From an uncultured Collinsella sp. (GTDB lineage Bacteria > Actinomycetota > Coriobacteriia > Coriobacteriales > Coriobacteriaceae), in the NCBI GenBank assembly GCA_958370785.1, contig CATXKN010000001.1, positions 62,001-126,000 on the forward strand: DNA of 64,000 nt. Direction: 5' to 3'. The position numbers and the translations under genes were made by a program. Below are positions 50,093-58,522 of the stretch, piece after piece. The notes below the pieces were generated by a model. The model did not search any database. It was given only the letters and a program-made list of their open reading frames with translations, and was not told the DNA's origin. Positions within the stretch are counted from its first letter, which is position 1. The number at the start of each line of letters is the position of its first letter.

Positions 50093-50425
50093 GATTCTGG
50101 GACACGCCTTCCGTCCCAGGCCTCTACCGGAAAATGCGTCCCACCCTGAGGCTCGATTCCGGGACACGGTTTCCGTTTGAAGCCCCGATGGGAAAGCGTG
50201 TCCCGTTCCGAGAGCTCATTCCGGGATGCAGTTTCCGCTAGAGATGCCACCGGGAAAGCATATCCCGTTTTGGAGCCAAATTCCGGGTCGTAGTTTCCGC
50301 CTGAGGGCCGATCCGGAAACGGCATCCCATTCTGAAGCCGAAATCTGGAACGCACTTTCCGCCAAAGGTCGCAAAAGGAAAGCGCATCCCATTCCCAGCA
50401 TCAAATCAGGACGCGCTTCATTATC
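50093..50425. repeat. Tandem array of 62-bp palindromic units
   Basis: Five diverged units and a partial sixth start near 50093, 50154, 50218, 50280, 50342 and 50404. Each unit reads like ATTCCGGGACACGGTTTCCG, a ~12-nt spacer, then GGGAAAGCGTGTCCCGTT, so it is itself an inverted repeat. The last unit runs into the 3' end of the ATPase gene. Together with the antisense promoter at 50000-50028 this fills the 487-bp gap 49934-50420. No unique spacers exist, so it is not CRISPR. Confidence 0.75.
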
Positions 50426-51812
50426 CCCGCTCACACATCTCGGCAAACGAGATCAGCTTGACGTCTCCCTTACTCTCCGCTGCATCCCGACATCCCTGCG
50501 TAAAGCCGCTTTTTGAGAATAGTGCATAGCTTTTTCGTTGCCGCCTAAAGAGCTCGCTTCGGTATACGAGCTTTTGCAGCACGTCTTCGCCCACCAGTTC
50601 ATTGCGCCATTTGCACTCCGCAAACAACGCAGCGCCCTCGCCATCGTCAACAATCAAGTCGATTTCTTCCTGCGTATGTGTGCGATTATCCGTCCCCCAC
50701 CAACGCCCGACGCTCGCCGGAACCACATCGAACTGGCCCGCCCGCGCAAGTTCGTACACGTATTGTCTGCATATAAGCTCAAAGACCGTACCCATGTAAT
50801 CCGATATGTGCGGCTCAATGCGCTTATACGCCATCTCGGCCATATCGTTTTGAATCAGCCCGATGTTCTGCGGCACAAACTTGTACCAGAACCTAAACAT
50901 CTGGTCGCTCAGCAGATACACGGCTCGCTTATTGCTCGTCTCGTTTAGGGGCAGCTCGCGCTCGACAATCCCAAGCGACGCCAGCTTATCCACATAGCTC
51001 TTAACGTTGCTCGCAGGGATTCCCGTGGAGCTCGCAATCTCCGAGATTCTCGAGCGCCCCTGGGCAATTGCCTGCACGATCGCATCATATTGCTCGGGAT
51101 TGCGGCACTCTTGCAATAGCAGGTTACTCGGCTCCTCAAAGAGATAGCCCGTAGGAGTAAGAAAAAGACGTTTGATGTTGTCCTTGAGCGATACGGCAGG
51201 GTCGACTTTCTCGATATATGCAGGAATGCCGCCCGTCATGCCGTAGCAAACCGCAGCGTCTTCGCGACCCATGCTCTGCCACAGGCCGAGGGTCGTCGTA
51301 AAATCGAGCGGCATGATCTTAAACTGGGCTGTACGTCTTCCGTATAGCGGGCTCTCGTAGCCCAACACCTGTTCCTCCATAAACGAAAGAGACGAGCCGC
51401 ATAGAATCAGCATGAGCCTGGTCTCTTTGTACAGGTGATCAATCTTGTCTTGCAGCAACGAGCTGATCTCGGGATTCGATTGGGCGAGATAGGGATACTC
51501 GTCAATTACGACAATCAAACGTTCCGTGCGAGCCATGGTGGCCAATGCATCGAACGCCTCGTCAAAACTACGAAACGACACACCTGCAGCACCAACCGAA
51601 CCCGCAAGTATCGCCTGGCTAAAGCCGTGCAGATTTGCCTCTGCATTGGTACGACGAGCTTGAAAGTAAATAGCCTTCTTGCCTTGGATGAACTCTGTGA
51701 TAAGGCGCGTTTTGCCCACACGACGACGGCCGTAAATCACAGGCATCTCAAAGGAGTCCGTGTCATACAGTCGATTGAGCTCGGACATTTCCGCTGTTCT
51801 TCCGATAAACAT
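50421..51812 (-). CDS. AAA-family ATPase with C-terminal DUF234 nuclease-like domain
   Basis: The 463-aa protein begins MFIGRTAEMSELNRLY, has Walker A GRRRVGKT (28-35) and Walker B LIVVIDEYPYL (Asp104-Glu105). A winged-helix segment follows (~260-310, SRISEIASSTGIPASNVKSY). The C-terminal domain has EEIDLIVDDGEGAALFAECKW, a D-x(n)-ExK pattern like PD-(D/E)xK nucleases. These ATPases are common in multi-copy in anaerobes and archaea with no firm role. The start follows GGAAGG. A double palindrome lies directly upstream and repeats flank both ends; a decayed copy of its tail is at 49593. Confidence 0.88.
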   Translation of the reverse strand: MFIGRTAEMSELNRLYDTDSFEMPVIYGRRRVGKTRLITEFIQGKKAIYFQARRTNAEANLHGFSQAILAGSVGAAGVSFRSFDEAFDALATMARTERLIVVIDEYPYLAQSNPEISSLLQDKIDHLYKETRLMLILCGSSLSFMEEQVLGYESPLYGRRTAQFKIMPLDFTTTLGLWQSMGREDAAVCYGMTGGIPAYIEKVDPAVSLKDNIKRLFLTPTGYLFEEPSNLLLQECRNPEQYDAIVQAIAQGRSRISEIASSTGIPASNVKSYVDKLASLGIVERELPLNETSNKRAVYLLSDQMFRFWYKFVPQNIGLIQNDMAEMAYKRIEPHISDYMGTVFELICRQYVYELARAGQFDVVPASVGRWWGTDNRTHTQEEIDLIVDDGEGAALFAECKWRNELVGEDVLQKLVYRSELFRRQRKSYALFSKSGFTQGCRDAAESKGDVKLISFAEMCERG

Positions 51813-51826
51813 AGGCCGTCCTTCCT

Positions 51827-51882
51827 TTACGTTATAGCTAGCTATATTATACCTTCATATAATACAGCTAGCTATAACGTAA
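51827..51882. promoter_or_regulatory. Double-palindrome operator upstream of the ATPase gene
   Basis: Two inverted arms of 24 bp (51827-51850 and 51859-51882) pair with a single mismatch. Each arm contains TATAGCTAGCTATA or its one-base variant TACAGCTAGCTATA, itself palindromic (51833-51846 and 51863-51876). TATAAT-like words lie between the two sites. It begins 15 bp before the ATG. This looks like two dimer sites over a core promoter, probably autoregulatory. Confidence 0.65.
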
Positions 51883-51934
51883 TCCGACAAGCGGCGCACG
51901 CAAAAGGGGCGGTACACCACCGCACGTGGACCGT

Positions 51935-51986
51935 TCCGGAAAGCGCATCCCATTCTGAACGCCAATTCTGGGACGCGGCTTCCGCT
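51935..51986. repeat. Solitary copy of the 62-bp unit on the other side of the ATPase gene
   Basis: GGAAAGCGCATCCCATTCTG and ATTCTGGGACGCGGCTTCCG are the right and left halves of neighbouring units of the array at 50093-50425. The pair forms a palindrome. It ends just before the xdhD terminator, so the ATPase gene is bracketed by the same repeat family. Confidence 0.65.
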
Positions 51987-51992
51987 CCAAAC

Positions 51993-52024
51993 AAAAGGCC
52001 CCAGCTCGCGATGGAGCTGGGGCC
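51993..52024 (-). terminator. Terminator of the ygfK-ferredoxin-xdhD run
   Basis: On the minus strand GGCCCCAGCTC and GAGCTGGGGCC form a perfect 11-bp stem followed by TTTTGTTT, 70 bp after the xdhD stop. Confidence 0.9.
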
Positions 52025-52093
52025 AAAGGCGCAGCGTATGTAGTTGATGCTCAGCGCGAACAGCCCGTCAGTAATGACCGTCCGCGCTCTACC

Positions 52094-54871
52094 CTACCCG
52101 CGGTGACGGGCGCGGCTGTACGGCGTATCCACCATGGGCAGATCTGGACGCAGTTTGCCGTCAAACGCGCGGTAGGCGTTCTGCACGGCGGGCGCCGTGG
52201 GGATCGTTGCGATCTCGCCGATGCCCTTGCCGCCGTATGCCACGGGCAACAGTTCGTCCTTCTCCACGTAGATGGCGTGGATATCCGGAATCTCGGGCGC
52301 ACGGAACAGCCCGAGCGTACCGTACCTTGCCTGGGGCACGCAGTCCTTGAGCGGCCAGTCCTCGGTCAGTGCATAACCCATACCCATGAGCACGCCGCCT
52401 TCGATCTGACCCTGGATGGAGATGGGATTGACCACCTTGCCGGAATCGTGCGCAGCATAGACCTCGCTCACGCGGCCGTCATCATCCAGAATGACCACAT
52501 GCGTGGCAAAACCGTAGCAGATGTGGCTCTTGGGGTTGGGAACGTCGGCGCCCAGCTTGTCGGTCGGCTCCAGGTACACGTACCCAAACTCGCAGCCCTC
52601 GAGCGCCTTGATGGCGGCAGCGGGATCTTGAGGATGCATACCCTGGCCGGCGACGAGTTCCTGTGTGTGCAGCTGATAGGCGCGACCGTCGTCGTACTCG
52701 ATCTTGACGCCATCACCATGGGCGCTCACAGGAGCATCGGGTGCATGCTTGCCGGCCTCGATGTCAAGCATGGCATCGCGCAGCAGGAAGGCGGCACCGC
52801 GCACGGCCTCGCCGGTCACGACCGTCTGACGCGAGCCAGACGTGGTGCCGGAGTCGGGAGCGTTCTCGGTGGAGCACTCGCCGTTAGCAATGCAGCTCAG
52901 CGGCAGACCGCATGCCTCGGCAACGTCCTGCAAAAAGACGGTGTTGCAGCCCTGGCCGATGTCGGACGTGGCGGCGTAGACCACGGCGCGGCCATCCTCG
53001 ACGCGAATCTTGCAGCGGCCGGCATCGGGCAGGCCCACGCCCACGCCGGCGTTCTTCATGGCGCAGGCAATGCCGGCGTGGCCGGGATGCGCGTAGTAGG
53101 CGTCCTTGACCTCGAGCAGCGTCTCCTTAAGCGCCGTGGAGCAATCGGCAATCTGGCCGTTGGGCAAAACCTCACCCGGCTCGATAGCGTTTCTGTAACG
53201 AATCTCCCACGGATCCAGGCCGACCTTCTCGGCCAGCAAGTCGATCAGGCTCTCGAGCGCAAACTCGGACTGGCAAACGCCAAAGCCTCGGTACGCACCG
53301 GCGGGCGGGTTGTTGGTGTAGTAGCCAAAACCGCGAATGTCGGTGTTCTGGTACTTGTAGGGGCCGACGGCGTGCGTACAGGCGCGCTCGAGCACCGGGC
53401 CGCACAGCGACGCGTAGGCGCCAGTATCAAAGTTGATCTCGCAGTCCAGGCCGGTAAAGTTGCCCTCGGCGTCGCAGCCCAGCGTAAAGGTACCGTCCAT
53501 GGCATGGCGCTTGGGATGGAACGCAAGCGACTCGGCGCGCGTGAGCTTGCACTTCACAGGACGCTGGAACTTATATGCGGCGAGCGCGGCCAGGTGCTGG
53601 ATGGACACATCCTCCTTGCCGCCAAAGCCGCCACCCACGAGCATGGTCTCGACGACCACGCGCTCGGGCTCGTTATCCCAGCCAAACATGTGGGCGCACT
53701 CTTTGCGCGTGTCGTAGGCGCCCTGGTCGGTCGACTGCACCTTGACGCCGTTCTTGTACGGGAAGGCGACGGCGCACTCGGGCTCCAAGAAGGCATGCTC
53801 GGTAAAGGGCGTGGTAAAGCGCTGCGTCACGGTAAACGCGCTCTCTGCCAGCGCCTTGGCGGCGTCGCCACGCGTCACGTGACGGCTCTGGCACACGTTG
53901 TCCTTGAGCTCCACCGTGTTGCCAAAGGCAAAGAAGCTGTCGTGCAGGCGCGGGGCGTCGGTGGCCTTGGCCTCGGCAATGTTGCGCACGGGCTCCAGCG
54001 GCTCGTAATCGATCTTTACGAGCTTCTTGGCCTTCTCGAGCGTCGCCTCGTCCTCGGCAACCACCAGCACGATGGCGTCACCCACGCAGCGGGTGATATC
54101 GCCTTGGGCGATCATGACGTCCCAGTCCTGGATAAGGTGGCCGACCTGGTTGACTGGCACGTCCTCGGCGCGCAGAATGCCCACCACGCCGGGCAGGGCC
54201 TCGGCCTTGGAGGTATCGATGGAGAGCACACGGGCGCGCGGATACTTGGAGCGAACGGCGCTGGCATAGGTCAGGCCCGGCTGATCGAGCTCGTCGATGT
54301 CGTCGGGGTACTTGCCCTCGCCGAGCACCTTCTTGCGCACGTCGATGCGGAAGGCGCGCTTGCCCACGCCGTAGTCGTCGCCGCGCTCCAAATCCTCGTC
54401 AATCTGCTTTTCGCCGCGGAGCACCGCAGCGGCCAGTGAAATGCCCTCGATGATCTTTTTGTAGCCGGTGCAACGGCAGACGTTACCGCGGATGGCGTAC
54501 TTGATCTGCTCCTCGGTGGGCTCGGGGTCCTCGGCGATGAGCGCCGCACCCGCCATGACCATGCCGGGAATGCAAAAGCCGCACTGCACGGCGCCCACGG
54601 CGCCAAAGGCATACACAAAGGCCTCGCGCACGTCCTCGGGCAGGCCCTCGACGGTCACGATGTTACGGCCGGCGGCAAGAGCGGTGGTCAGCACGCACGC
54701 CTTGACGGCCGCGCCGTCCACGTGGATGGTGCAGGTACCGCAGGCGCCCTCGGAGCAGCCGTCCTTGGCGGAGTGAATGTGCAGGTCGTCGCGCAGATAA
54801 CGCAGCAACGGTTTGTTTTGGGTCGTCGTGCGCTCGACGCCGTTAACGGTAAAAGTGAATTCCTGTGCCAT
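52094..54871 (-). CDS. xdhD: Molybdenum hydroxylase XdhD (selenium-dependent xanthine dehydrogenase family)
   Basis: This 925-aa protein fuses an N-terminal two-[2Fe-2S] domain (Cys39, Cys44, Cys47, Cys59 and CGFC...CRCTGY) to the large molybdopterin subunit (GGGFGGKEDVS, GAYRGFGVCQSEFALE, GQGCNTVFLQDVA). The FAD domain or subunit of classical xanthine dehydrogenase is absent here and nearby. It would hydroxylate a purine or related heterocycle in the cytoplasm. The labile selenium comes from the YqeB/YqeC system, not selenocysteine; no in-frame TGA occurs. GAGGGGAATCACC precedes the ATG. It is the third gene after ygfK and the ferredoxin. Confidence 0.93.
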   Translation of the reverse strand: MAQEFTFTVNGVERTTTQNKPLLRYLRDDLHIHSAKDGCSEGACGTCTIHVDGAAVKACVLTTALAAGRNIVTVEGLPEDVREAFVYAFGAVGAVQCGFCIPGMVMAGAALIAEDPEPTEEQIKYAIRGNVCRCTGYKKIIEGISLAAAVLRGEKQIDEDLERGDDYGVGKRAFRIDVRKKVLGEGKYPDDIDELDQPGLTYASAVRSKYPRARVLSIDTSKAEALPGVVGILRAEDVPVNQVGHLIQDWDVMIAQGDITRCVGDAIVLVVAEDEATLEKAKKLVKIDYEPLEPVRNIAEAKATDAPRLHDSFFAFGNTVELKDNVCQSRHVTRGDAAKALAESAFTVTQRFTTPFTEHAFLEPECAVAFPYKNGVKVQSTDQGAYDTRKECAHMFGWDNEPERVVVETMLVGGGFGGKEDVSIQHLAALAAYKFQRPVKCKLTRAESLAFHPKRHAMDGTFTLGCDAEGNFTGLDCEINFDTGAYASLCGPVLERACTHAVGPYKYQNTDIRGFGYYTNNPPAGAYRGFGVCQSEFALESLIDLLAEKVGLDPWEIRYRNAIEPGEVLPNGQIADCSTALKETLLEVKDAYYAHPGHAGIACAMKNAGVGVGLPDAGRCKIRVEDGRAVVYAATSDIGQGCNTVFLQDVAEACGLPLSCIANGECSTENAPDSGTTSGSRQTVVTGEAVRGAAFLLRDAMLDIEAGKHAPDAPVSAHGDGVKIEYDDGRAYQLHTQELVAGQGMHPQDPAAAIKALEGCEFGYVYLEPTDKLGADVPNPKSHICYGFATHVVILDDDGRVSEVYAAHDSGKVVNPISIQGQIEGGVLMGMGYALTEDWPLKDCVPQARYGTLGLFRAPEIPDIHAIYVEKDELLPVAYGGKGIGEIATIPTAPAVQNAYRAFDGKLRPDLPMVDTPYSRARHRG

Positions 54872-54883
54872 GGTGATTCCCCT

Positions 54884-55363
54884 CTACACGCCGGCGGCGA
54901 TGCCGGTGCGGTCGTGGATGGCGCCATGCGGGCAGACGACGGCGCACATGCCGCACGACAGGCAGTCCGCACCGTCGATATGAGCGCAGTTGTCCTCGAT
55001 GCGGATAGCACCGGCAGGGCACTTTTTGGCGCACATGCCGCAACCGATGCAGCTGGTGTCGCAGATCTTGCGGGCGATGGCGCCCTTATCGGTGTTGTTG
55101 CAGCGCACCAGAATGTTCTGGTAGCCGGGAACGAAGGCAATCACGCGCTGCGGGCATGCCATGCCGCACAGGCCACAGCCCGTGCACTTTGAGCGGTCCA
55201 CGCGGGCGACGCCATCGACCAGCGCAATGGCGCCGTGGGGGCAGGCCGTGACGCAGGCGCCACAGCCAATGCAGCCTTCGCTGCAGCGGGCGTCGCCGCC
55301 TGCAGAGGCGCAACCGCTTCCGCAGGCAACGTAGGCCACGTTATGTTGAATGGATTTGGCCAT
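54884..55363 (-). CDS. Polyferredoxin with four [4Fe-4S] motifs
   Basis: The 159-aa protein has four CxxCxxCxxxC(P) sets: CIGCGACVTACP, CTGCGLCGMACP, CIGCGMCAKKCP and CLSCGMCAVVCP, plus CGSGC and CSEG near the start. It resembles RnfB-type or formate-hydrogenlyase-type ferredoxins. It lies 12 bp before xdhD and 11 bp after ygfK, so it probably carries electrons between the two. It is the likely substitute for the missing FAD subunit (inference). Confidence 0.9.
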   Translation of the reverse strand: MAKSIQHNVAYVACGSGCASAGGDARCSEGCIGCGACVTACPHGAIALVDGVARVDRSKCTGCGLCGMACPQRVIAFVPGYQNILVRCNNTDKGAIARKICDTSCIGCGMCAKKCPAGAIRIEDNCAHIDGADCLSCGMCAVVCPHGAIHDRTGIAAGV

Positions 55364-55374
55364 AAGAGACTCGC

Positions 55375-58374
55375 CTATTTCTTAAGAAGGTACGGATAGT
55401 TGTCGCGCACGGCCTTGATGGTCAGGCGGACGGCCTCGGGAAGGCCGGTGTTGACGGCATCGACCGAGACGGTGCGGACCGTATCGGCGACGCGGACCTT
55501 AAAGTGATCCTCGTCCACGGCCAGGAAGCCCTCGTTCTCGGAGTTCTCCATGTCCTGCTCGCTCCAGAACAGGGTGAGCTTGTCCTTATAGGGACGACCC
55601 TCCTGGTAGGGGCAGAACACGGCGCAGTTGCCGCACTCGTTGCACATGCCGTCGACATGGACGACCTGATGCTTGGCCAGGCCCGGCACCTTAATTGCCA
55701 CGTTGGCGCGGTTGGGGCACACGTCGCAGCAGACCTCGCACACCGAGCCGCAGCCCAGGCAGCGGGTCTTGGTGCAGTTGCGCTTGTCGCGGCACAGCGA
55801 CCCCTTGCGCTCGTAGCAGGTGCCCTCGCGACCGGCCTGCTCGTTGCAGTCGGCGTACTTGTTAAAGTCCACGCCGGCGATGGCGCGGGCGACTTCGGCG
55901 GCGTCGGCAATAGCCTCGACCACGGTGGCCGGACCGCGACGGCAATCGCCTGCAGCCCAGACGCCCTCGACGCCGGTGGAGGTGGCGGCAAGGCGGCCGC
56001 GACGGTCGTGCTCGACGCCCGCAGCATCGTACAGGCTGGCATCGATGCCCTCGCCCACGGCGCAGATCACCGTGGTGGCGGGAAGCTCGACGGTCTCGCC
56101 CGTGGCGACGGGGCTGCGGCGGCCGCTTGCATCCGGCTCGCCAAGCTCCATAACGTCGCAGGTCAGCACGGCGCCGTTGAGTGCCTTGGGCGCCAGCAGC
56201 TCGCAGAACTCAACGCCGTCGGCAAGAGCAAGATTGAGCTCTTCCTCGTCGGCGGGCATCTGCTTCTTGGTGCGGCGATACACCAGGCGCACGTTCTTCA
56301 CACCAGCCAGGCGCTTGGCCACGCGGGCAGCATCCATGGCGGTGTTGCCGGCGCCAATAACCACGACGTCCTCGCCCAGCTCGAGCTTCTCGCCCTTCTT
56401 GGCGGTCTCGAGGAACTCCAGCACGTCGAGCTCGGCACCCTCGCCCAAGCCCGCAGAGCCGGGCATCCAGGCACCGGTGGCCACGACCACGTCGGTAAAG
56501 CCCTGGGCCTTGAGCTCTTCAATGGAATCCACGCGAGCGTTGAGCTGCACCTTGGCGCCAAAGGCCAGGCAGAGCTCGGCATCGTGGGAGATATCGTCGC
56601 TCGCAATACGGAACTCGGGGATCACGTGACGGACCACGCCGCCGAGCGAATCGCGGGCCTCAAATATGGTGACGGGCACGCCGGCACGCGTCAGGAAGAA
56701 CGCCGTCGCCAGACCGGCCGGGCCGCCACCGATAACGGCAACGTTGTGCTCGCCGTCGTTGGCAATGGCCTGGGCGCGCAGCTTGGGCAGCACGGCGGTC
56801 ATGGCCTCGCGGGCAGCCTTGAGCTTGCTGGCGCGAATCTGGGCGCCCTCGGGCTCGTAGAATGCACGCTCGCAGGCACGACCGCAGGGATGCGGGCAGA
56901 TGGTGCCGGTGATGAACGGCAGGGCGTTGCGCTCGATGATGATGTTGAGCGCGTCCTCGTAGCGGCCCTCGTCAACAGCCGCCAGGTAGGCGGGAATATC
57001 CTGCTGGATGGGACAGCTCGTACGGCACGGCGTGGTAAAGCAGTCGGAAAGCGGGCTCTTGCCGGCGACCTTGCGGTCGGGCAGCGGACGCAGCGGCTTC
57101 TTGTAGAGCGGGTTGGTGAGCGAGTCGGTCTGGATCGCGGTCACGGCCTCGAGCGAGACGCCCGCGAACGGCTTGCCATCCAGGTCGGTAAACTCGCCAG
57201 CCATCTGGCTAAAGCGCTCGTAACCGCCGGGCTTGAGCACGTCGGTCGCCAGGGTGACGGGCCAAATGCCGGCATCGTACAGAGCGCGGATGTTGTAGAC
57301 CGTGGCGCCACCGGAGTAGCTGATGCGCAGCTTGCCGTCAAACTGCTCGGTAATGCGACGGGCGGCCTCGATGGTCAGCGAGAACAGCGAACGGCCGGAC
57401 ATGTACATCTCGGTGGAGGGCAGCTCGTTCCTCGTCACGTCGACGGGGAACGTGTTGGTGAGCTTGACGCCAAACTCCAGGCCGCGCTCGGCGCACAGGG
57501 CAATCAGGCGCTCGAACATGGGCACGGCGTCGGCCCACTGCAGATCCTCGCGGAAGTGCGTGTCATCGAAGACGATGTAGTCAAAGCCCAGCTCGTTGAG
57601 GCGCTGGCGGGCAAACTCATAGCCCAGCAGCGTGGGGTTGCACTTGATGTAGGTGTTGAGGCCCTTCTCGGTGATGAGGTAGGTCGCGATGCGCTCGATC
57701 TCGGCCGGTGGGCAGCCGTGCAGGGTGGACTCGGTGATGGAGTTGGAGACGCGTGCCGGGATGGACTCGACAAACGGGGCGTCGACATTCTCAAACTTGT
57801 CCAGGTTGGCAAGCGCCCATGCGCGGCACTCGTTCCAGACGTCGGAGCCGCTGGCATCCTTCATGCCCTCGATGTAGGCATCGACCTTGGGGCTCTTGAT
57901 GCCCTCCAGGTCATAGCCCACGGACATGTTGAAGACAAAGCCGTCCGGGCTTCCCAGGCCGTACTCGCGAGCGATCAGATGGCAGGCGAACCATGCCTTC
58001 ACGTACTCGGCAAAGGCCTGCGGAACCTCGAGCTCGGTCGACCACTCGCAGTTGTAGCACTCGTCCTGCGCCACGATGCAGGGCTTGTTCACACACTTGG
58101 AGAGCTCCTCGCCGTCCATAACCTGAACGGTCTTGAGCTCAAAGAAGCGGGAACCGGCAACGTAGGATGCCACGATGTTTTGGGCAAGCTGCGTATTGGG
58201 GCCGGCGGCCGGGCCAAACGGAGTCTCGATGCGCTCGTCAAAAATGGGAAGCGCGCCCTCCTGGTTGGCCGTGACCATCTTGCGCACGCCAAAGACGGCG
58301 CCCTGGGTCTTGTGCTCCTCGATGATCCAGTTCATCAGCTGCGAAAACGGGATCGGCCTCATGATGTCGCTCAT
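55375..58374 (-). CDS. ygfK: YgfK, putative selenate reductase-type flavoprotein subunit
   Basis: The 999-aa protein has an N-terminal ~450-residue barrel-like part (MSDIMRPIPFSQLMNWIIEE; DYIVFDDTHFREDLQWADAV), a cysteine-rich link (CFTTPCRTSCPIQQDIPAYL) and a GltD-like FAD/NAD(P) part (VAVIGGGPAGLATAFFLTRAG, VVIGAGNTAMDAARVAKRL). A C-terminal [4Fe-4S] region closes it (CLGCGSVCEVCCDVCPNRA, CNECGNCAVFCP). It corresponds to YgfK, part of the anaerobic purine cluster. The start at 58374 has GAGGAG six bases upstream. The same layout suggests NAD(P)H-dependent reduction of a purine-derived ring. Confidence 0.92.
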   Translation of the reverse strand: MSDIMRPIPFSQLMNWIIEEHKTQGAVFGVRKMVTANQEGALPIFDERIETPFGPAAGPNTQLAQNIVASYVAGSRFFELKTVQVMDGEELSKCVNKPCIVAQDECYNCEWSTELEVPQAFAEYVKAWFACHLIAREYGLGSPDGFVFNMSVGYDLEGIKSPKVDAYIEGMKDASGSDVWNECRAWALANLDKFENVDAPFVESIPARVSNSITESTLHGCPPAEIERIATYLITEKGLNTYIKCNPTLLGYEFARQRLNELGFDYIVFDDTHFREDLQWADAVPMFERLIALCAERGLEFGVKLTNTFPVDVTRNELPSTEMYMSGRSLFSLTIEAARRITEQFDGKLRISYSGGATVYNIRALYDAGIWPVTLATDVLKPGGYERFSQMAGEFTDLDGKPFAGVSLEAVTAIQTDSLTNPLYKKPLRPLPDRKVAGKSPLSDCFTTPCRTSCPIQQDIPAYLAAVDEGRYEDALNIIIERNALPFITGTICPHPCGRACERAFYEPEGAQIRASKLKAAREAMTAVLPKLRAQAIANDGEHNVAVIGGGPAGLATAFFLTRAGVPVTIFEARDSLGGVVRHVIPEFRIASDDISHDAELCLAFGAKVQLNARVDSIEELKAQGFTDVVVATGAWMPGSAGLGEGAELDVLEFLETAKKGEKLELGEDVVVIGAGNTAMDAARVAKRLAGVKNVRLVYRRTKKQMPADEEELNLALADGVEFCELLAPKALNGAVLTCDVMELGEPDASGRRSPVATGETVELPATTVICAVGEGIDASLYDAAGVEHDRRGRLAATSTGVEGVWAAGDCRRGPATVVEAIADAAEVARAIAGVDFNKYADCNEQAGREGTCYERKGSLCRDKRNCTKTRCLGCGSVCEVCCDVCPNRANVAIKVPGLAKHQVVHVDGMCNECGNCAVFCPYQEGRPYKDKLTLFWSEQDMENSENEGFLAVDEDHFKVRVADTVRTVSVDAVNTGLPEAVRLTIKAVRDNYPYLLKK

Positions 58375-58393
58375 AATGAGCTCCTCTCTGTAA

Positions 58394-58508
58394 CGCCCGG
58401 CGAGACCGCGCGGCGGGCGCAAATACGGTGTAGCGCTAGCACAGCGCCGGCGACCCCGCGGAGGTCGCCTATACGCGCGTCGGATGCGGCGAAACATCCG
58501 GCGCGCGT
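58394..58508. promoter_or_regulatory. Four consecutive hairpins between ssnA and ygfK
   Basis: Stems are CGCCCG/CGGGCG (58394-58419), GCGCT/AGCGC (58433-58447), GGCGACC/GGTCGCC (58449-58469) and ACGCGCGTCGGATG/CATCCGGCGCGCGT (58473-58508). None has a T-run. They fill the 148-bp gap in the minus-strand transcription unit, so they may tune expression or RNA stability between the two genes. Confidence 0.45.
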
Positions 58509-58522
58509 GAATCTACTTGTTA

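Noticed and set aside
50093..50425. Possible CRISPR array
   Set aside because: The whole 62-bp unit is repeated and diverged, units are palindromic, and no unique spacers or cas genes are present.
52094..54871. Selenocysteine in XdhD
   Set aside because: No in-frame TGA exists; the selenium in this enzyme class is a labile cofactor, consistent with yqeB and yqeC.
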